Shown: positions 1 through 11,428 of the stretch, piece after piece | Position numbering within the stretch: the first letter of the stretch is position 1 | Layout: every line of letters begins with the position of its first letter | NCBI GenBank assembly: GCA_947451045.1 | Contig: CANFXM010000003.1 | Location: 1 to 44,376 of the forward strand | Length of the DNA: 44,376 bases | Source: Actinomycetota bacterium | GTDB lineage: Bacteria; Actinomycetota; Actinomycetes; Nanopelagicales; Nanopelagicaceae | Direction of reading: 5' to 3' | Notes under the pieces: model-generated | Told to the model about the DNA's origin: nothing | Databases searched by the model: none | Seen by the model: only the letters and a program-made list of their open reading frames with translations | Position numbers and translations under genes: made by a program

Positions 1-2015
1 AGTTGTTTCTTTACATGTGAGGTTACTGCTTCGATTTCGCGCTCTGATACATATGCACCTTGGATACGAATCGCTCGGCTAGCGCCCATAGGAATAAATA
101 AACCATCGCCTTGGCCTACAAGTTTTTCGGCACCGGGGCTATCTAAAATAACTCGACTATCTGCAAGTGAACTTGTTGCAAATGAGAGACGTGAAGGAAC
201 GTTGGCTTTAATCAAACCTGTCACTACATCAACAGATGGTCGCTGCGTTGCAAGAACTAAGTGAATACCAGCTGATCGTGCTAACTGAGTTATACGAACA
301 ACTGATTCTTCAACCTCTTTCGCCGCAACCATCATGAGGTCTGCAAGTTCGTCGATGATAATAAGTAAATATGGATACGGTTCAACTGTTCGATCACTCC
401 CTGGGGGAACCGTTACCTTTCCTGCTCGAACAGCTTTGTTGAAATCATCGATATGCCTAAAGCCAAATGTCGAAAGATCTTCGTAACGCAAATCCATTTC
501 GCGCACTACCCACGTAAGGGCATCTGATGCCTTCTTGGGGTTAGTAATAATCGGTGTTATCAAATGCGGAATACCTTCATATGCAGTCAGTTCAACACGT
601 TTTGGATCAATGAGAACTAAACGAACTTCATCGGGAGTTGCCCGCATCAAAATCGATGTGATCATCGCATTGATCATGGAAGATTTTCCTGCACCTGTTG
701 CACCTGCAACTAATAGGTGTGGCATTTTTGCCAAATTTGCACAAACAAAATTTCCTTCTACATCTTTACCAAGTGCTACCAACATTGGGTGATGATCTTG
801 GCCTGCAACACTTGAGCGCATAACATCGCCGAGAGCGACGATTTCACGGTCAGCATTGGGAATTTCAATTCCAACCGCTGACTTACCTGGAATAGGTGAA
901 AGAATTCGTACATCTCCACTAGCTACTGCGTATGAAATATTCTTGGCCAGCGCAGTGATGCGCTCAACCTTTACGGCATTTCCAAGTTCTACTTCATAGC
1001 GAGTAACGGTTGGGCCACGCATAAATCCCGTTACTTGCGCATCAATTTCAAATTGTGCAAATACCTCTGTTAGGGCAGCAACGACAACTTCATTGGCCTT
1101 GCTCTTAGCTTTTGCAGCAGGGCCTGCGCGCAGTAAATCTTGAGGCGGAAGTTCATAATTACTATCGGGTGATAATAATAATTGCTCTGGACGTTTGCCT
1201 TCGGTTGAAGGTGCAACAAGTGGCGTGACTGGAACTGGAACGGTGAACTCTTCATCAAATGTTGCTTCGTCGAGTTCTTCCTCTTCTTCTGGTTCTGGTT
1301 CATTCCACGCAGCCACAACTGGAGTTTCAAATGGTGGCGTGTCAGTAATTTCAAAGTCTTCGCCCCGCTCTGCGCGTTCAGGACGCTTTGACCACAACCA
1401 GCGTGAAAGATTTGAGATTCTCGTAAATACTTCTGAAACTGGAGTTGCAGTAACAACGAGTAGACCAAAAATGAAAATAATTATGAGTACTGGATAGGTC
1501 AGCAAAGAAGTCATGAGGGCAACCAAAGGCGTACTCACTCCATATCCAAGCCAGCCTCCACCATGTCTCATTGCGGTTGCGCCGGTGCCAACGGAACCAT
1601 TGAGTAAATGTGCAATTCCCGTGGCGCTAATTAATAATGCAAAAGTGCCAACAATTATTCGCCCGGTGGCTTTCTTTTCATCAGGGGATCGAAATAACCT
1701 CAGTGCAAAATAAATAAGGACAACGGGCATAAAGAAACCGATGCGCCCGAATGCACCGTAAACAAAAGAATAAAGTGTGCGACCTACAAAGTTATCTGCT
1801 CGAAACCATGTTCCAGCAGTTGCTGTGAGTGCCAAAATAAGTAGGAGAAAAGCAACACCGTCGCGTTGATGTGCCGGATCTAAATCACGAGCTCTCCTGG
1901 CTAAGAAGCGAACCGCTCCCCCAAGTGTGCGAGCAAAAAATTTCCAAATAGCAGCCAGCCCTCTGCCTAATGCAGAAGCGACGCCTGATTTTTTTGCTTT
2001 TTTACTCTTGGCCAC
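1..2015 (-). CDS. ftsK: DNA translocase FtsK, N-terminal part (3' end beyond the window)
   Basis: Septum-anchored ATPase that pumps chromosomal DNA through the closing septum and works with Xer recombinases. About 671 codons are present and the C-terminal DNA-reading gamma domain lies off the left edge. Hydrophobic membrane segments fall near residues 53-71, 92-108, 119-138 and 165-192. A Glu-rich acidic linker near 235-255 follows. The motor domain has Walker A GATGAGKSS at residues 438-446 (bases 678-704) and Walker B LLIIIDELADLMM further on. The start is a GTG at 2013-2015, with an in-frame stop just upstream at 2034-2036 and no strong ribosome site. It follows rnj by 54 bases, as in many actinobacteria. 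Family assignment is firm; the exact start is less certain. Confidence 0.95.
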   Translation of the reverse strand, partial: MAKSKKAKKSGVASALGRGLAAIWKFFARTLGGAVRFLARRARDLDPAHQRDGVAFLLLILALTATAGTWFRADNFVGRTLYSFVYGAFGRIGFFMPVVLIYFALRLFRSPDEKKATGRIIVGTFALLISATGIAHLLNGSVGTGATAMRHGGGWLGYGVSTPLVALMTSLLTYPVLIIIFIFGLLVVTATPVSEVFTRISNLSRWLWSKRPERAERGEDFEITDTPPFETPVVAAWNEPEPEEEEELDEATFDEEFTVPVPVTPLVAPSTEGKRPEQLLLSPDSNYELPPQDLLRAGPAAKAKSKANEVVVAALTEVFAQFEIDAQVTGFMRGPTVTRYEVELGNAVKVERITALAKNISYAVASGDVRILSPIPGKSAVGIEIPNADREIVALGDVMRSSVAGQDHHPMLVALGKDVEGNFVCANLAKMPHLLVAGATGAGKSSMINAMITSILMRATPDEVRLVLIDPKRVELTAYEGIPHLITPIITNPKKASDALTWVVREMDLRYEDLSTFGFRHIDDFNKAVRAGKVTVPPGSDRTVEPYPYLLIIIDELADLMMVAAKEVEESVVRITQLARSAGIHLVLATQRPSVDVVTGLIKANVPSRLSFATSSLADSRVILDSPGAEKLVGQGDGLFIPMGASRAIRIQGAYVSEREIEAVTSHVKKQ

Positions 2016-2069
2016 ACCGGCAATAATAATTGTTTACTAATTGCGCAATGGCTAGGCGCGCCGTTGAAA

Positions 2070-3752
2070 CTAGACCTCAATAACTACAGGCACAATCATT
2101 GGGCGACGACGATGTGTTGTGCCAACCCATTCACCAATAGTTTTACGAACTATTTGAGAAAGTTGATGAGTCCCATTTATTCCTTCAGTAACTGCGCGTG
2201 CAAGAGCTTTTTCAATCTTGAGTTTTACTTCATCGAATAGCGCTTCATCTTGGGCAAATCCACGTGCATGAATGTCAGGGCCAGCTATTATTTTTCCACT
2301 TTGAGATTCAATAACGACAACACAAGAAATAAATCCTTCTTCTCCAAGAATGCGGCGATCTTTTAGTGAACTCTCGGTAATGTCACCAATGCTCTGTCCA
2401 TCAACATAAACAAATCCGCATGGAACCGAACCAACAACAGATACCTCGTGATTTATAAGATCTACAACAACCCCATTTTCAATAATGAGAGCATGTTCGC
2501 GAGGAACACCTGCAGAGATTGCGATTTCTGCATTGGCTGTGAGATGGCGCCATTCACCATGAACAGGTAGGACATAGCGGGGTTTAACAATGTTGTAGCA
2601 ATACAAGAGTTCACCCGCAGCTGCGTGACCAGAGACATGCACCATTGCATTTGCTTTGTGTACAACTTTGGCACCAAAGCGAATGAGCTCATTGATAACT
2701 CTAAATACTGAATTCTCATTGCCGGGAATAAGTGACGAAGCGAGAATGACAGTATCTCCTGCGCCTACCCGAATTTGATGGTCGCCATTTGCCATACGAG
2801 AAAGCGCCGCCATTGGCTCGCCTTGCGAACCAGTACAAATCAAAACAACATTGTCATCATAGAGATCGAGTTCTTTTACATCTATCAATAATCCTGAAGG
2901 AATTGTCAGGTATCCCATATCTTCAGCAATCTTCATATTGCGCACCATTGAGCGACCTATAAATACAACTTTGCGATCGTGCTTTGCAGCAATATCAATT
3001 ACTTGTTGCACTCTGTGCACATGTGAAGAAAATGAAGCGACGATAACGCGACGCTTGGTTGCTCCGATAACGCGATTGAGCGCAGGCATAATTTCGCGCT
3101 CTGATGGAGTAAATCCTGGAATATCTGCATTCGTGGAATCGACGAGGAAAAGATCGACACCTTCTTCACCGAGGCGGGCAAAAGTTCGCAAATCAGTAAT
3201 TCGACCGTCAAGTGGTAATTGATCCATCTTGAAATCGCCAGTATGCAAAACGGTTCCAGCATCGGTGTGAATTGCAACTGCGAGTGCATCAGGAATTGAG
3301 TGATTGACCGCAACAAACTCAAGTTCAAATGCACCAACATCTTCGCGCATTCCTTCTTTCACTTCGCGAGTAAGAGGTGTAATGCGATGTTCTTTGAGTT
3401 TGGCGGTAATGAGTGCCAAGGTCAACGCTGATCCATACAGTGGAATATCTCCTCGCTCGCGAAGTAGATATGGAACTGCACCAATGTGATCCTCATGGCC
3501 ATGTGTAAGAAAAATTGCAATAACATCATTGAGACGTTCACGAATGTAGGAGAAATCAGGCAAAATCAAATCAATACCAGGTTGATTTTCTTCAGGAAAA
3601 AGCACACCACAATCGACGATGAGTAACTTTTTCTTGTATTCAAAGACAGTCATGTTGCGACCGATCTCGGCTAAACCTCCAAGTGCGACAATGCGCAATC
3701 CACCATCTACTAGAGGTGGGGGCGTTCCGAGTTCTGGATGAGGATGGGTCAT
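2070..3752 (-). CDS. rnj: Ribonuclease J (metallo-beta-lactamase/beta-CASP nuclease)
   Basis: Endo- and 5'-3' exoribonuclease of mRNA decay and rRNA maturation. The 560 residues match the family length. The zinc-binding signature HGHEDH sits at residues 84-89 (H84, H86, D88, H89), followed by the beta-CASP region and a C-terminal domain. The N-terminus GLRIVALGGLAEIGRNM is typical of RNase J. Its ATG overlaps the dapA stop by one base (TAATG), indicating translational coupling in a thyX-dapA-rnj unit. This order is standard in actinobacteria. Confidence 0.96.
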   Translation of the reverse strand: MTHPHPELGTPPPLVDGGLRIVALGGLAEIGRNMTVFEYKKKLLIVDCGVLFPEENQPGIDLILPDFSYIRERLNDVIAIFLTHGHEDHIGAVPYLLRERGDIPLYGSALTLALITAKLKEHRITPLTREVKEGMREDVGAFELEFVAVNHSIPDALAVAIHTDAGTVLHTGDFKMDQLPLDGRITDLRTFARLGEEGVDLFLVDSTNADIPGFTPSEREIMPALNRVIGATKRRVIVASFSSHVHRVQQVIDIAAKHDRKVVFIGRSMVRNMKIAEDMGYLTIPSGLLIDVKELDLYDDNVVLICTGSQGEPMAALSRMANGDHQIRVGAGDTVILASSLIPGNENSVFRVINELIRFGAKVVHKANAMVHVSGHAAAGELLYCYNIVKPRYVLPVHGEWRHLTANAEIAISAGVPREHALIIENGVVVDLINHEVSVVGSVPCGFVYVDGQSIGDITESSLKDRRILGEEGFISCVVVIESQSGKIIAGPDIHARGFAQDEALFDEVKLKIEKALARAVTEGINGTHQLSQIVRKTIGEWVGTTHRRRPMIVPVVIEV

Positions 3753-4642
3753 TAGGAAATTGCTACGCCACCAGCGCGTAGATCTTCACGCAACTGTGCA
3801 ATTTGTGCACTCGTTGCATCAACTAAAGGTAGGCGCGTATGGCCACCAGGTAATCCCATTAATGTCAGTGCCGCCTTTGTCATGATTGCACCTTGAGTTC
3901 TAAAAGTTCCAGTAAATACTGGAAGTAACTGCTGATGAATCTCAAGTGCCCGCGCAGTATTGCCAGCAAACCACGAAGTGAGCATCTCTTTGAGTTCATT
4001 TCCAACTGTGTGACCGCATACAGATACAATGCCAACTGCACCGACAGAGAGCAACGGAAGGTTGAGGATGTCATCACCAGAATAGACAGGAATTCCGCAA
4101 CGCTTAATTACCCACGATGTCGCCGCTACATTTCCTTTTGCATCTTTGAGAGCAACAATTTGTGGATGCTCAAAGAGTCTCACAATTGTGTCTGATTCAA
4201 TTTCAACACCTGTGCGACCAGGAATGTCGTAGAGCATCATTGGCAAACCTGTTGCATTGGCCATTGCTAAAAAGTGAGCTTCAATTCCTGCTTGCGGAGG
4301 TTTGTTGTAATAGGGAGTGACAACCAAGATTCCATCAGCTCCAGCTGCTTCCGAACGCTTTGCTTGATTGATTGAATAATCGGTTTCATTATCGCCAGCA
4401 CCTGAAATGACCTTGATATTAGCTCCAACTACTTTCTTTACAACTTTGATGATCTCTTCCTTCTCGGAAGATTTTGTCGTTGGTGCTTCACCTGTTGTTC
4501 CATTGACGACGATTCCATCATGACCATGTTTTACTAAATGATCAGCGATTGTCTCGACGCCATTCCAATCAATTGCCCCATCTTTTGTAAATGGAGTAAC
4601 CATTGCGGTCAACATTCGACCAAAAGGCGCTGGGGTACTCAT
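3752..4642 (-). CDS. dapA: 4-hydroxy-tetrahydrodipicolinate synthase
   Basis: Condenses pyruvate with aspartate semialdehyde, the first committed step of lysine and diaminopimelate synthesis. The 296-residue class I aldolase barrel has an N-terminal GTTGEAPT substrate motif, the catalytic tyrosine in TPYYNKPPQAG, the LYDIPGRTG segment and the Schiff-base lysine in VALKDAKGN. The ATG start gives the usual N-terminus FGRMLTAMVTPF. It lies 19 bases after thyX and overlaps rnj by one base. dapB of the same pathway is at 6675-7412, separated by azlCD and thyX. Confidence 0.97.
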   Translation of the reverse strand: MSTPAPFGRMLTAMVTPFTKDGAIDWNGVETIADHLVKHGHDGIVVNGTTGEAPTTKSSEKEEIIKVVKKVVGANIKVISGAGDNETDYSINQAKRSEAAGADGILVVTPYYNKPPQAGIEAHFLAMANATGLPMMLYDIPGRTGVEIESDTIVRLFEHPQIVALKDAKGNVAATSWVIKRCGIPVYSGDDILNLPLLSVGAVGIVSVCGHTVGNELKEMLTSWFAGNTARALEIHQQLLPVFTGTFRTQGAIMTKAALTLMGLPGGHTRLPLVDATSAQIAQLREDLRAGGVAIS

Positions 4643-4661
4643 GCGCCTAACTCTACCCGTT

Positions 4662-5381
4662 TTATGGCGCTATTCGTCCCGATTTTTCAAAGGCGCCGTA
4701 TGTAAGTGGCATTAGCCGTGCGAATTCTGCCTCCATTTTTTCAGCAACCATCTCAATTTCGCGTTGAGGGTAACTTGGAAAATGTGATCCTTCGCGTGAT
4801 GTACGAAGTGATAAAAAGTTCATGAGTGCACGCGCATTCATCGTTACATACATCGAGGAATAGAGTCCAACTGGCAAAACTACTCGAGCAACTTCGCGCG
4901 CGATTCCTTGATCAAGCATCACTTTGTATTGCTCGTAGGCAACAGTGTATGCACTCTTCATCGCTGCGACTGAAATTTTGAACTGTTCTGGCGTTCCATC
5001 GACAAATGTGTAGGCACCTGTTTTTCCTACTTGAATAAGTTTACGATTTTCATCAGGTACATAAAAAACTGGATTTAATTCGCGATAACGACCGCTCTCT
5101 TCATTGTATGAAGCAATTCGATGGCGCATGAATTCGCGGAAAACAAATATGGGAGCAGAAACAAAAAATGTCATCGAAGTATGTTCAAATGGTGAACCGT
5201 GGCGTTCGCGCGCTAGATAGTTGATCAACCCAGCTGATTTGGCTGGGTCTTGACCAATCTCATCCATAGATTGCTCACCCGCAGTAGATACTCGCGCAGC
5301 CCAAATAACATCGGCATCACTTGCACTAGATTTGACGAGCTCTACAGTTACATCACTTCTAAATACGATTTCATCAGACAT
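4662..5381 (-). CDS. thyX: FAD-dependent thymidylate synthase ThyX
   Basis: Makes dTMP from dUMP with methylene-tetrahydrofolate, FAD and NADPH, replacing ThyA-type chemistry. The 239-residue protein carries the diagnostic ThyX motif RHRx7S at residues 86-96 (RHRIASYNEES). The C-terminal half keeps the ARVVLPVGLYSSMYVTMNARALMNFL-like segment that forms the dUMP site. The ATG is only 17 bases from the ATG of the divergent azlC, so its leader must be short or its promoter must reach into azlC. A TATAGAT box on the minus strand about 12-18 bases upstream of the ATG is a plausible -10 element. Confidence 0.97.
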   Translation of the reverse strand: MSDEIVFRSDVTVELVKSSASDADVIWAARVSTAGEQSMDEIGQDPAKSAGLINYLARERHGSPFEHTSMTFFVSAPIFVFREFMRHRIASYNEESGRYRELNPVFYVPDENRKLIQVGKTGAYTFVDGTPEQFKISVAAMKSAYTVAYEQYKVMLDQGIAREVARVVLPVGLYSSMYVTMNARALMNFLSLRTSREGSHFPSYPQREIEMVAEKMEAEFARLMPLTYGAFEKSGRIAP

Positions 5382-5398
5382 ATCGAGACCCTATCTAT
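5382..5398. promoter_or_regulatory. Very short divergent intergenic region thyX/azlC
   Basis: Only 17 bases separate the two annotated start codons. On the minus strand the sequence TATAGAT here resembles a -10 box for thyX. On the plus strand TATCTAT directly precedes the azlC ATG, which is too close for a normal transcript starting upstream of that ATG. Either the promoters overlap both coding regions or azlC starts further in, for example at the GTG 5441. No clear -35 element was found on either strand. Confidence 0.45.
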
Positions 5399-6103
5399 AT
5401 GAGCTCCCCCGATAATGGATATCTACGGCAGAATAGGCGCGTGTCCAAAGTTGCTTCCACCACAGTGCGAGATTCCTTCAGCGTTTCACTCACTGTCGGT
5501 GCCTACGGTGTGGCATTTGGGGCCGCATCGGTGGCAAATGGATTTAGCGTTCTGCAGAGTTGCCTGCTCTCACTACTTACCTTTTCGGGCGCCTCACAAT
5601 TTGCAGTCGTTGGCGTTATGGGCGCTGGTGGAAATCCAATCAGTGCCATTGCAACTGCATCTCTACTTGGTGTTCGCAATGGACTCTACGGTGTCATCAT
5701 GGCGCCGCGTTTGAAAGTGCGCGGAATCAAAAGAATTGTTGCTGCGCAAATAACAATCGATGAATCAACTGGTGTAGCGCTCAATCAAGAAAGTCGCGGC
5801 GCAGATGCAATGCGCCACGGTTTCTATCTCACTGGCTTTGGTGTTTTTATTTTTTGGAATCTCTTCACTCTTGCAGGTGCACTTGGTGCCCAAGCTATGG
5901 GTGACATACGTGCATGGGGCTTGGATGCTGCTGTTCCTGCTGCATTTCTAGGGTTAGTGTGGCCACGACTTCTTACGCATCGAGATCGCATCATTGCAAT
6001 ATCGGCAGTCGCCCTCGCTCTCGCTCTGACACCAATACTTCCTGCAGGACTACCGATTATTGCAACAGCCTTTATAGCAATTGCTGTGGGGTTTCGACCA
6101 TGA
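5399..6103 (+). CDS. azlC: AzlC family branched-chain amino acid permease subunit
   Basis: Large subunit of a two-component AzlCD exporter, a family implicated in efflux of branched-chain amino acids. The 234-residue membrane protein has the family pattern GAYGVAFGAASVANGFS near residues 33-50, the SGASQFAVVGVMGAGG block and several hydrophobic helices. The stop overlaps the azlD ATG (ATGA), the usual azlC-azlD arrangement. The start at 5399 is uncertain: the in-frame GTG at 5441 would leave room for a promoter and still keep the conserved domain. With azlD it is the only plus-strand gene pair in the window and interrupts the dapB-thyX order common in actinobacteria. Confidence 0.9.
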   Translation: MSSPDNGYLRQNRRVSKVASTTVRDSFSVSLTVGAYGVAFGAASVANGFSVLQSCLLSLLTFSGASQFAVVGVMGAGGNPISAIATASLLGVRNGLYGVIMAPRLKVRGIKRIVAAQITIDESTGVALNQESRGADAMRHGFYLTGFGVFIFWNLFTLAGALGAQAMGDIRAWGLDAAVPAAFLGLVWPRLLTHRDRIIAISAVALALALTPILPAGLPIIATAFIAIAVGFRP

Positions 6104-6408
6104 GTGCACTATGGATAGCAACAATTGGCACAAGCGTTATTGCATTCTTGCTCAAATATTCTGGTCATTCCATACCTGAACGATTTTTATCTAATCCAAA
6201 AATTCAACGTATTAATGCACTCATTCCTATTGCGCTATTGAGTGCACTAGTAGCAGTACAAACCATTAGCGAAAAAAGTAAGTTGATAATCGATCACAGA
6301 CTTGCAGGTGTAGGTGTAGCAATTATTGCCCTGTTACTGAAAGCGCCTTTTCCAGTTGTAGTTCTCTCTGCTGCTTGTACGTCAGCGGCAATATATAACT
6401 GGTTCTAA
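6100..6408 (+). CDS. azlD: AzlD family branched-chain amino acid transport subunit
   Basis: Small membrane partner of AzlC. The 102 residues hold three to four hydrophobic stretches: the N-terminal ALWIATIGTSVIAFLL, the middle LIPIALLSALVAVQ, and a C-terminal pair ending in AACTSAAIYNWF. Length and layout match the AzlD family (about 100-110 residues). The ATG lies within the ATGA overlap with azlC. Its TAA end overlaps the convergent mycoredoxin gene by four bases, leaving no space for a terminator between them. Confidence 0.88.
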   Translation: MSALWIATIGTSVIAFLLKYSGHSIPERFLSNPKIQRINALIPIALLSALVAVQTISEKSKLIIDHRLAGVGVAIIALLLKAPFPVVVLSAACTSAAIYNWF

Positions 6409-6662
6409 ATAAGTGAAAGCGACTTCAATTTAGCTTTCAAATCATTATCGGATGGCTCAGTTAGATGAGTTCCATCAGAGAAAACAATAACGGGAATTGA
6501 TTGTGCTCCCCCATTTATTTCTTTGACTTTGTCGGCAGCACTTAAATCATGCTCGACATCAACCAATGTATATTCGACATTGAGCTCTGCAAGTAATCTC
6601 TTTGAGCGACGACAATCCCCACACCAGTCAGCACCATAGAGTGTGATTTGATCTTTACTCAT
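6405..6662 (-). CDS. Mycoredoxin-like glutaredoxin-family protein
   Basis: Small thiol-disulfide oxidoreductase of 85 residues with the active site CGDC at residues 14-17 (WCGDC) and the cis-proline loop SIPVIVF. The following DGTHLTEPS matches the mycoredoxin (Mrx1) pattern of actinobacteria, where the protein reduces mycothiol-mixed disulfides. Use of mycothiol is inferred from lineage, since no mycothiol gene is in the window. It lies 12 bases after dapB on the same strand and its stop overlaps azlD convergently by four bases. NrdH or another small glutaredoxin is a less likely alternative. Confidence 0.87.
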   Translation of the reverse strand: MSKDQITLYGADWCGDCRRSKRLLAELNVEYTLVDVEHDLSAADKVKEINGGAQSIPVIVFSDGTHLTEPSDNDLKAKLKSLSLI

Positions 6663-6674
6663 GTCATAACTCCC

Positions 6675-8698
<2,024 letters not shown>

Positions 8699-8702
8699 TT
8701 AT

Positions 8703-10907
8703 TTATTCTCCTGCTGCAGGAACGGTGCCATCTTCAAGAACTGGTACCAATGAAAGCTTGCCCTTAGGGTCAATCTCACCGATCTCAACTTGAATCTTGT
8801 CGCCGACCTTCATTACTTCTTCCAAGTTCTCAATGCGCTTTCCACCATGCATCTTGCGAATTTGCGAGACGTGGAGCAAGCCATCTTTACCTGGCATCAA
8901 TGAAATGAATGCACCAAATGCTGCGAGCTTGACGACGGTACCGAGGTAGCGTTCGCCAACTTCTGGCATTTGAGGATTAGCAATTGCATTGATTTGCGCG
9001 CGTGCAGCTTCAGCCGATGGGCCATCAGTTGCACCAATATAGATTGTTCCATCATCTTCGATAGAAATTTCAGCGCCAGTCTCATCTTGAATCTGATTAA
9101 TAATCTTTCCCTTAGGTCCAATTACTGCACCGATCTGATCTACTGGAATCTTTACAGAGATGATGCGAGGAGCAAATGGGCTCATCTCATCTGGTGTATC
9201 GATTGCTTCGTTCATCACATCAAGAATGGCTAGACGTGCCTCTTTTGCTTGGTGGAGTGCGCCAGCAAGTACTGATGCTGGAATTCCATCAAGCTTTGTA
9301 TCGAGTTGAAGTGCTGTAACAAAGTCTTTTGTTCCAGCTACCTTGAAGTCCATATCACCGAATGCATCTTCTGCTCCGAGAATATCTGTAAGGGCAACAT
9401 ATTCAATCTTGCCATCGACAGTATCTGAGATAAGACCCATTGCAATTCCTGCAACAGGTGCACGTAATGGAACACCTGCATTGAGCATTGCCAATGTTGA
9501 TGCACATACGGAACCCATTGAAGTTGATCCATTTGAACCAAGTGCTTCAGAGACCTGACGAATTGCGTAAGGGAACTCTTCGCGTGATGGAAGAACTGGT
9601 ATCAATGCGCGCTCTGCAAGTGCTCCGTGGCCGATTTCGCGACGCTTAGGTGTACCAACACGACCTGTTTCACCAGTTGAATATGGTGGGAAGTTGTAGT
9701 TGTGCATGTAACGCTTGTGATTTTCTGGATTGAGAGTATCTAGTTGCTGTTCCATCTTGAGCATGTTCAGAGTTGTGATTCCAAGAATCTGAGTCTCTCC
9801 ACGTTCGAAGATTGCAGAACCGTGAACGCGAGGAATAACTTCTACCTCTGCAGATAGCGGACGAATGTCGCGCAATCCACGTCCATCGATACGAATCTTG
9901 TCACGCAAAACACGCTGACGTACTAGCTTCTTAGTAAGTGAACGGAATGCCGCTGGCACTTCCTTCTCACGTCCTTCGAACATTGCAGATACTGATTCCT
10001 TTACAGAAGCGCTGATCTCATCGATCTTTGTTTCGCGCTCTTGCTTACCTGAAATAGTAAGTGCTTTTGCAAGGTCATCCTTGCCAGCTTTTTCAACTGC
10101 TGCGAATACATCATCTTGGTAATCCAAGAAGACTGGGAATTCTGCAGTTGGCTTAGCAGCAACCTTCGCAAGCATTGATTGTGCTTCGCAAAGAATCTTG
10201 ATAAATGGCTTCGCTGCATCAAGACCTTGTGCAACAACTTCCTCCGTTGGAGTTGGTTGTCCATTCTTGAAGAGCTCAATTGTCTTTGCAGTTGCTTCTG
10301 CTTCAACCATCATGATTGCAACATCGTCAGCAGTTACGCGACCTGCAACAACCATATCGAAGACAGCATTTTCAACTTGTGAGTGATTAGGGAATGCAAC
10401 CCACTGTCCATCAATCAAAGCAACGCGAACGCCACCGATTGGACCAGAGAAAGGTAGGCCAGCTAATTGTGTTGACATAGATGCAGCATTGATTGCAATG
10501 ACGTCATACATATGATCTGGATCAAGTGCCATAACAGTTACGACAATCTGTACTTCGTTACGAAGTCCCTTAACGAATGATGGACGCAATGGGCGGTCGA
10601 TCAAACGACAAGTCAAAATTGCATCTTCGGATGGACGACCTTCGCGACGGAAGAATGATCCTGGAATACGACCAACTGCATACATCTTCTCTTCAACATC
10701 AACTGTTAAAGGGAAGAAATCGAATTGATCTTTTGGAGTCTTTGATGCAGTTGTTGCCGAGAAGATCATTGTTTGATCATCTAAATAAACTGCTGCCGCT
10801 CCTGCTGCTTGACGTGCGAGACGTCCTGTTTCAAAACGAATCTCTCGTTTTCCAAACTTTCCGTTATCAATAACGGCTACTGCTGACTGAACCTCTTGAC
10901 CCTCCAT
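8703..10907 (-). CDS. pnp: Polyribonucleotide nucleotidyltransferase (PNPase)
   Basis: Phosphorolytic 3'-5' exoribonuclease. In actinobacteria it also makes RNA tails and guanosine penta/tetraphosphate-related products (GPSI). The 734 residues have two RNase PH-like cores separated by a helical linker, a KH domain with GxxG in [11 protein letters not shown], and a C-terminal S1 domain ([20 protein letters not shown]). ATG start with a good AAAGGAG site about nine bases upstream. It is preceded by a 137-base structured leader after rpsO. Confidence 0.98.
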   Translation of the reverse strand: MEGQEVQSAVAVIDNGKFGKREIRFETGRLARQAAGAAAVYLDDQTMIFSATTASKTPKDQFDFFPLTVDVEEKMYAVGRIPGSFFRREGRPSEDAILTCRLIDRPLRPSFVKGLRNEVQIVVTVMALDPDHMYDVIAINAASMSTQLAGLPFSGPIGGVRVALIDGQWVAFPNHSQVENAVFDMVVAGRVTADDVAIMMVEAEATAKTIELFKNGQPTPTEEVVAQGLDAAKPFIKILCEAQSMLAKVAAKPTAEFPVFLDYQDDVFAAVEKAGKDDLAKALTISGKQERETKIDEISASVKESVSAMFEGREKEVPAAFRSLTKKLVRQRVLRDKIRIDGRGLRDIRPLSAEVEVIPRVHGSAIFERGETQILGITTLNMLKMEQQLDTLNPENHKRYMHNYNFPPYSTGETGRVGTPKRREIGHGALAERALIPVLPSREEFPYAIRQVSEALGSNGSTSMGSVCASTLAMLNAGVPLRAPVAGIAMGLISDTVDGKIEYVALTDILGAEDAFGDMDFKVAGTKDFVTALQLDTKLDGIPASVLAGALHQAKEARLAILDVMNEAIDTPDEMSPFAPRIISVKIPVDQIGAVIGPKGKIINQIQDETGAEISIEDDGTIYIGATDGPSAEAARAQINAIANPQMPEVGERYLGTVVKLAAFGAFISLMPGKDGLLHVSQIRKMHGGKRIENLEEVMKVGDKIQVEIGEIDPKGKLSLVPVLEDGTVPAAGE

Positions 10908-11044
10908 GGGTCGCTCCTTTTCTCAGCTACCCGCGCCGAGAGGACATATGAATCTTCGATCGAAGTTCACGGAACTTTTCTAGTAAAAAAATCTCCGGAA
11001 ACCACTACCGAGGACCATTGCCGTCGGCGGGTAGGTGTGTCTAA
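10908..11044 (-). promoter_or_regulatory. Structured leader between rpsO and pnp
   Basis: This gene-free stretch is rich in pairing on the transcribed strand. The 8-mer CTACCCGC (11027-11034) is a perfect complement of GCGGGTAG (10927-10934), closing a domain of about 108 bases. Inside lie AAGTTC-CGT-GAACTT (10963-10977) and the 12-base palindrome CTTCGATCGAAG (10954-10965). These two share three bases and so compete. A seven-base U run follows the first half. An actinobacterial RNA motif upstream of pnp (Actino-pnp) has been described; whether this is it needs a covariance-model search. A role in autoregulation by PNPase is inference. Confidence 0.55.
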
Positions 11045-11314
11045 TTAACGGCGAATGCCGAGTTTTTCGATAATCGCTCTGTAGCGATTAATATCTGTCT
11101 TTGCGAGGTACTGAAGAATTCGGCGACGTTGACCAACCAATAGCAATAGACCACGACGGTTGTGGTGATCATGAGGGTTTGTCTTTAGGTGCAGAGTGAT
11201 ATCTTCAATTCGCTTTGAAAGCAAAGCAACCTGAGCTTCAGGGCTTCCTGTGTCGGTAGCAGAAGAACCGTACTTCGCAATAATTTCTTTCTTTACTTCT
11301 GGTGTTAGTGCCAT
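11045..11314 (-). CDS. rpsO: 30S ribosomal protein S15 (uS15)
   Basis: Primary 16S rRNA-binding protein of the central domain. The 89 residues are the full family length and include [12 protein letters not shown], the [18 protein letters not shown] rRNA-binding segment and the [10 protein letters not shown] end region. ATG with an excellent AAGGAG site seven bases upstream. A 114-base leader separates it from ribF, and it is followed by pnp, the usual pair. Confidence 0.98.
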   Translation of the reverse strand: MALTPEVKKEIIAKYGSSATDTGSPEAQVALLSKRIEDITLHLKTNPHDHHNRRGLLLLVGQRRRILQYLAKTDINRYRAIIEKLGIRR

Positions 11315-11428
11315 TCTTGTTTCTCCTTAGTTACCGCCACGATGGTCTCCGGTTTGATACACGGGGACTCGCCTTCTCGTTGGACTGGGCAAGGTTACCA
11401 GCGCCCCTATGAATAGGAGAAATCGAGA
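11315..11428 (-). promoter_or_regulatory. rpsO leader with candidate promoter and hairpins
   Basis: The transcribed strand holds CTGG...CCAG pairing and a nested stem CCG-(GAGA)-CCA-TCG-TGG-CGG just before the ribosome site. Possible GGGG/CCCC pairing encloses the first hairpin. A TATAGT sequence at 11428-11433 on the minus strand, overlapping the ribF stop, could be a -10 box, giving a leader of roughly 105 bases. No convincing -35 was seen. S15 represses its own mRNA through leader structures in several phyla, so a similar role is plausible but unproven here. Confidence 0.45.

Noticed and set aside
10980-11034. Intrinsic terminator of rpsO
   Set aside because: A U-run of seven is present, but no strong G+C stem ends directly before it; attenuation remains possible but was not called as a terminator.
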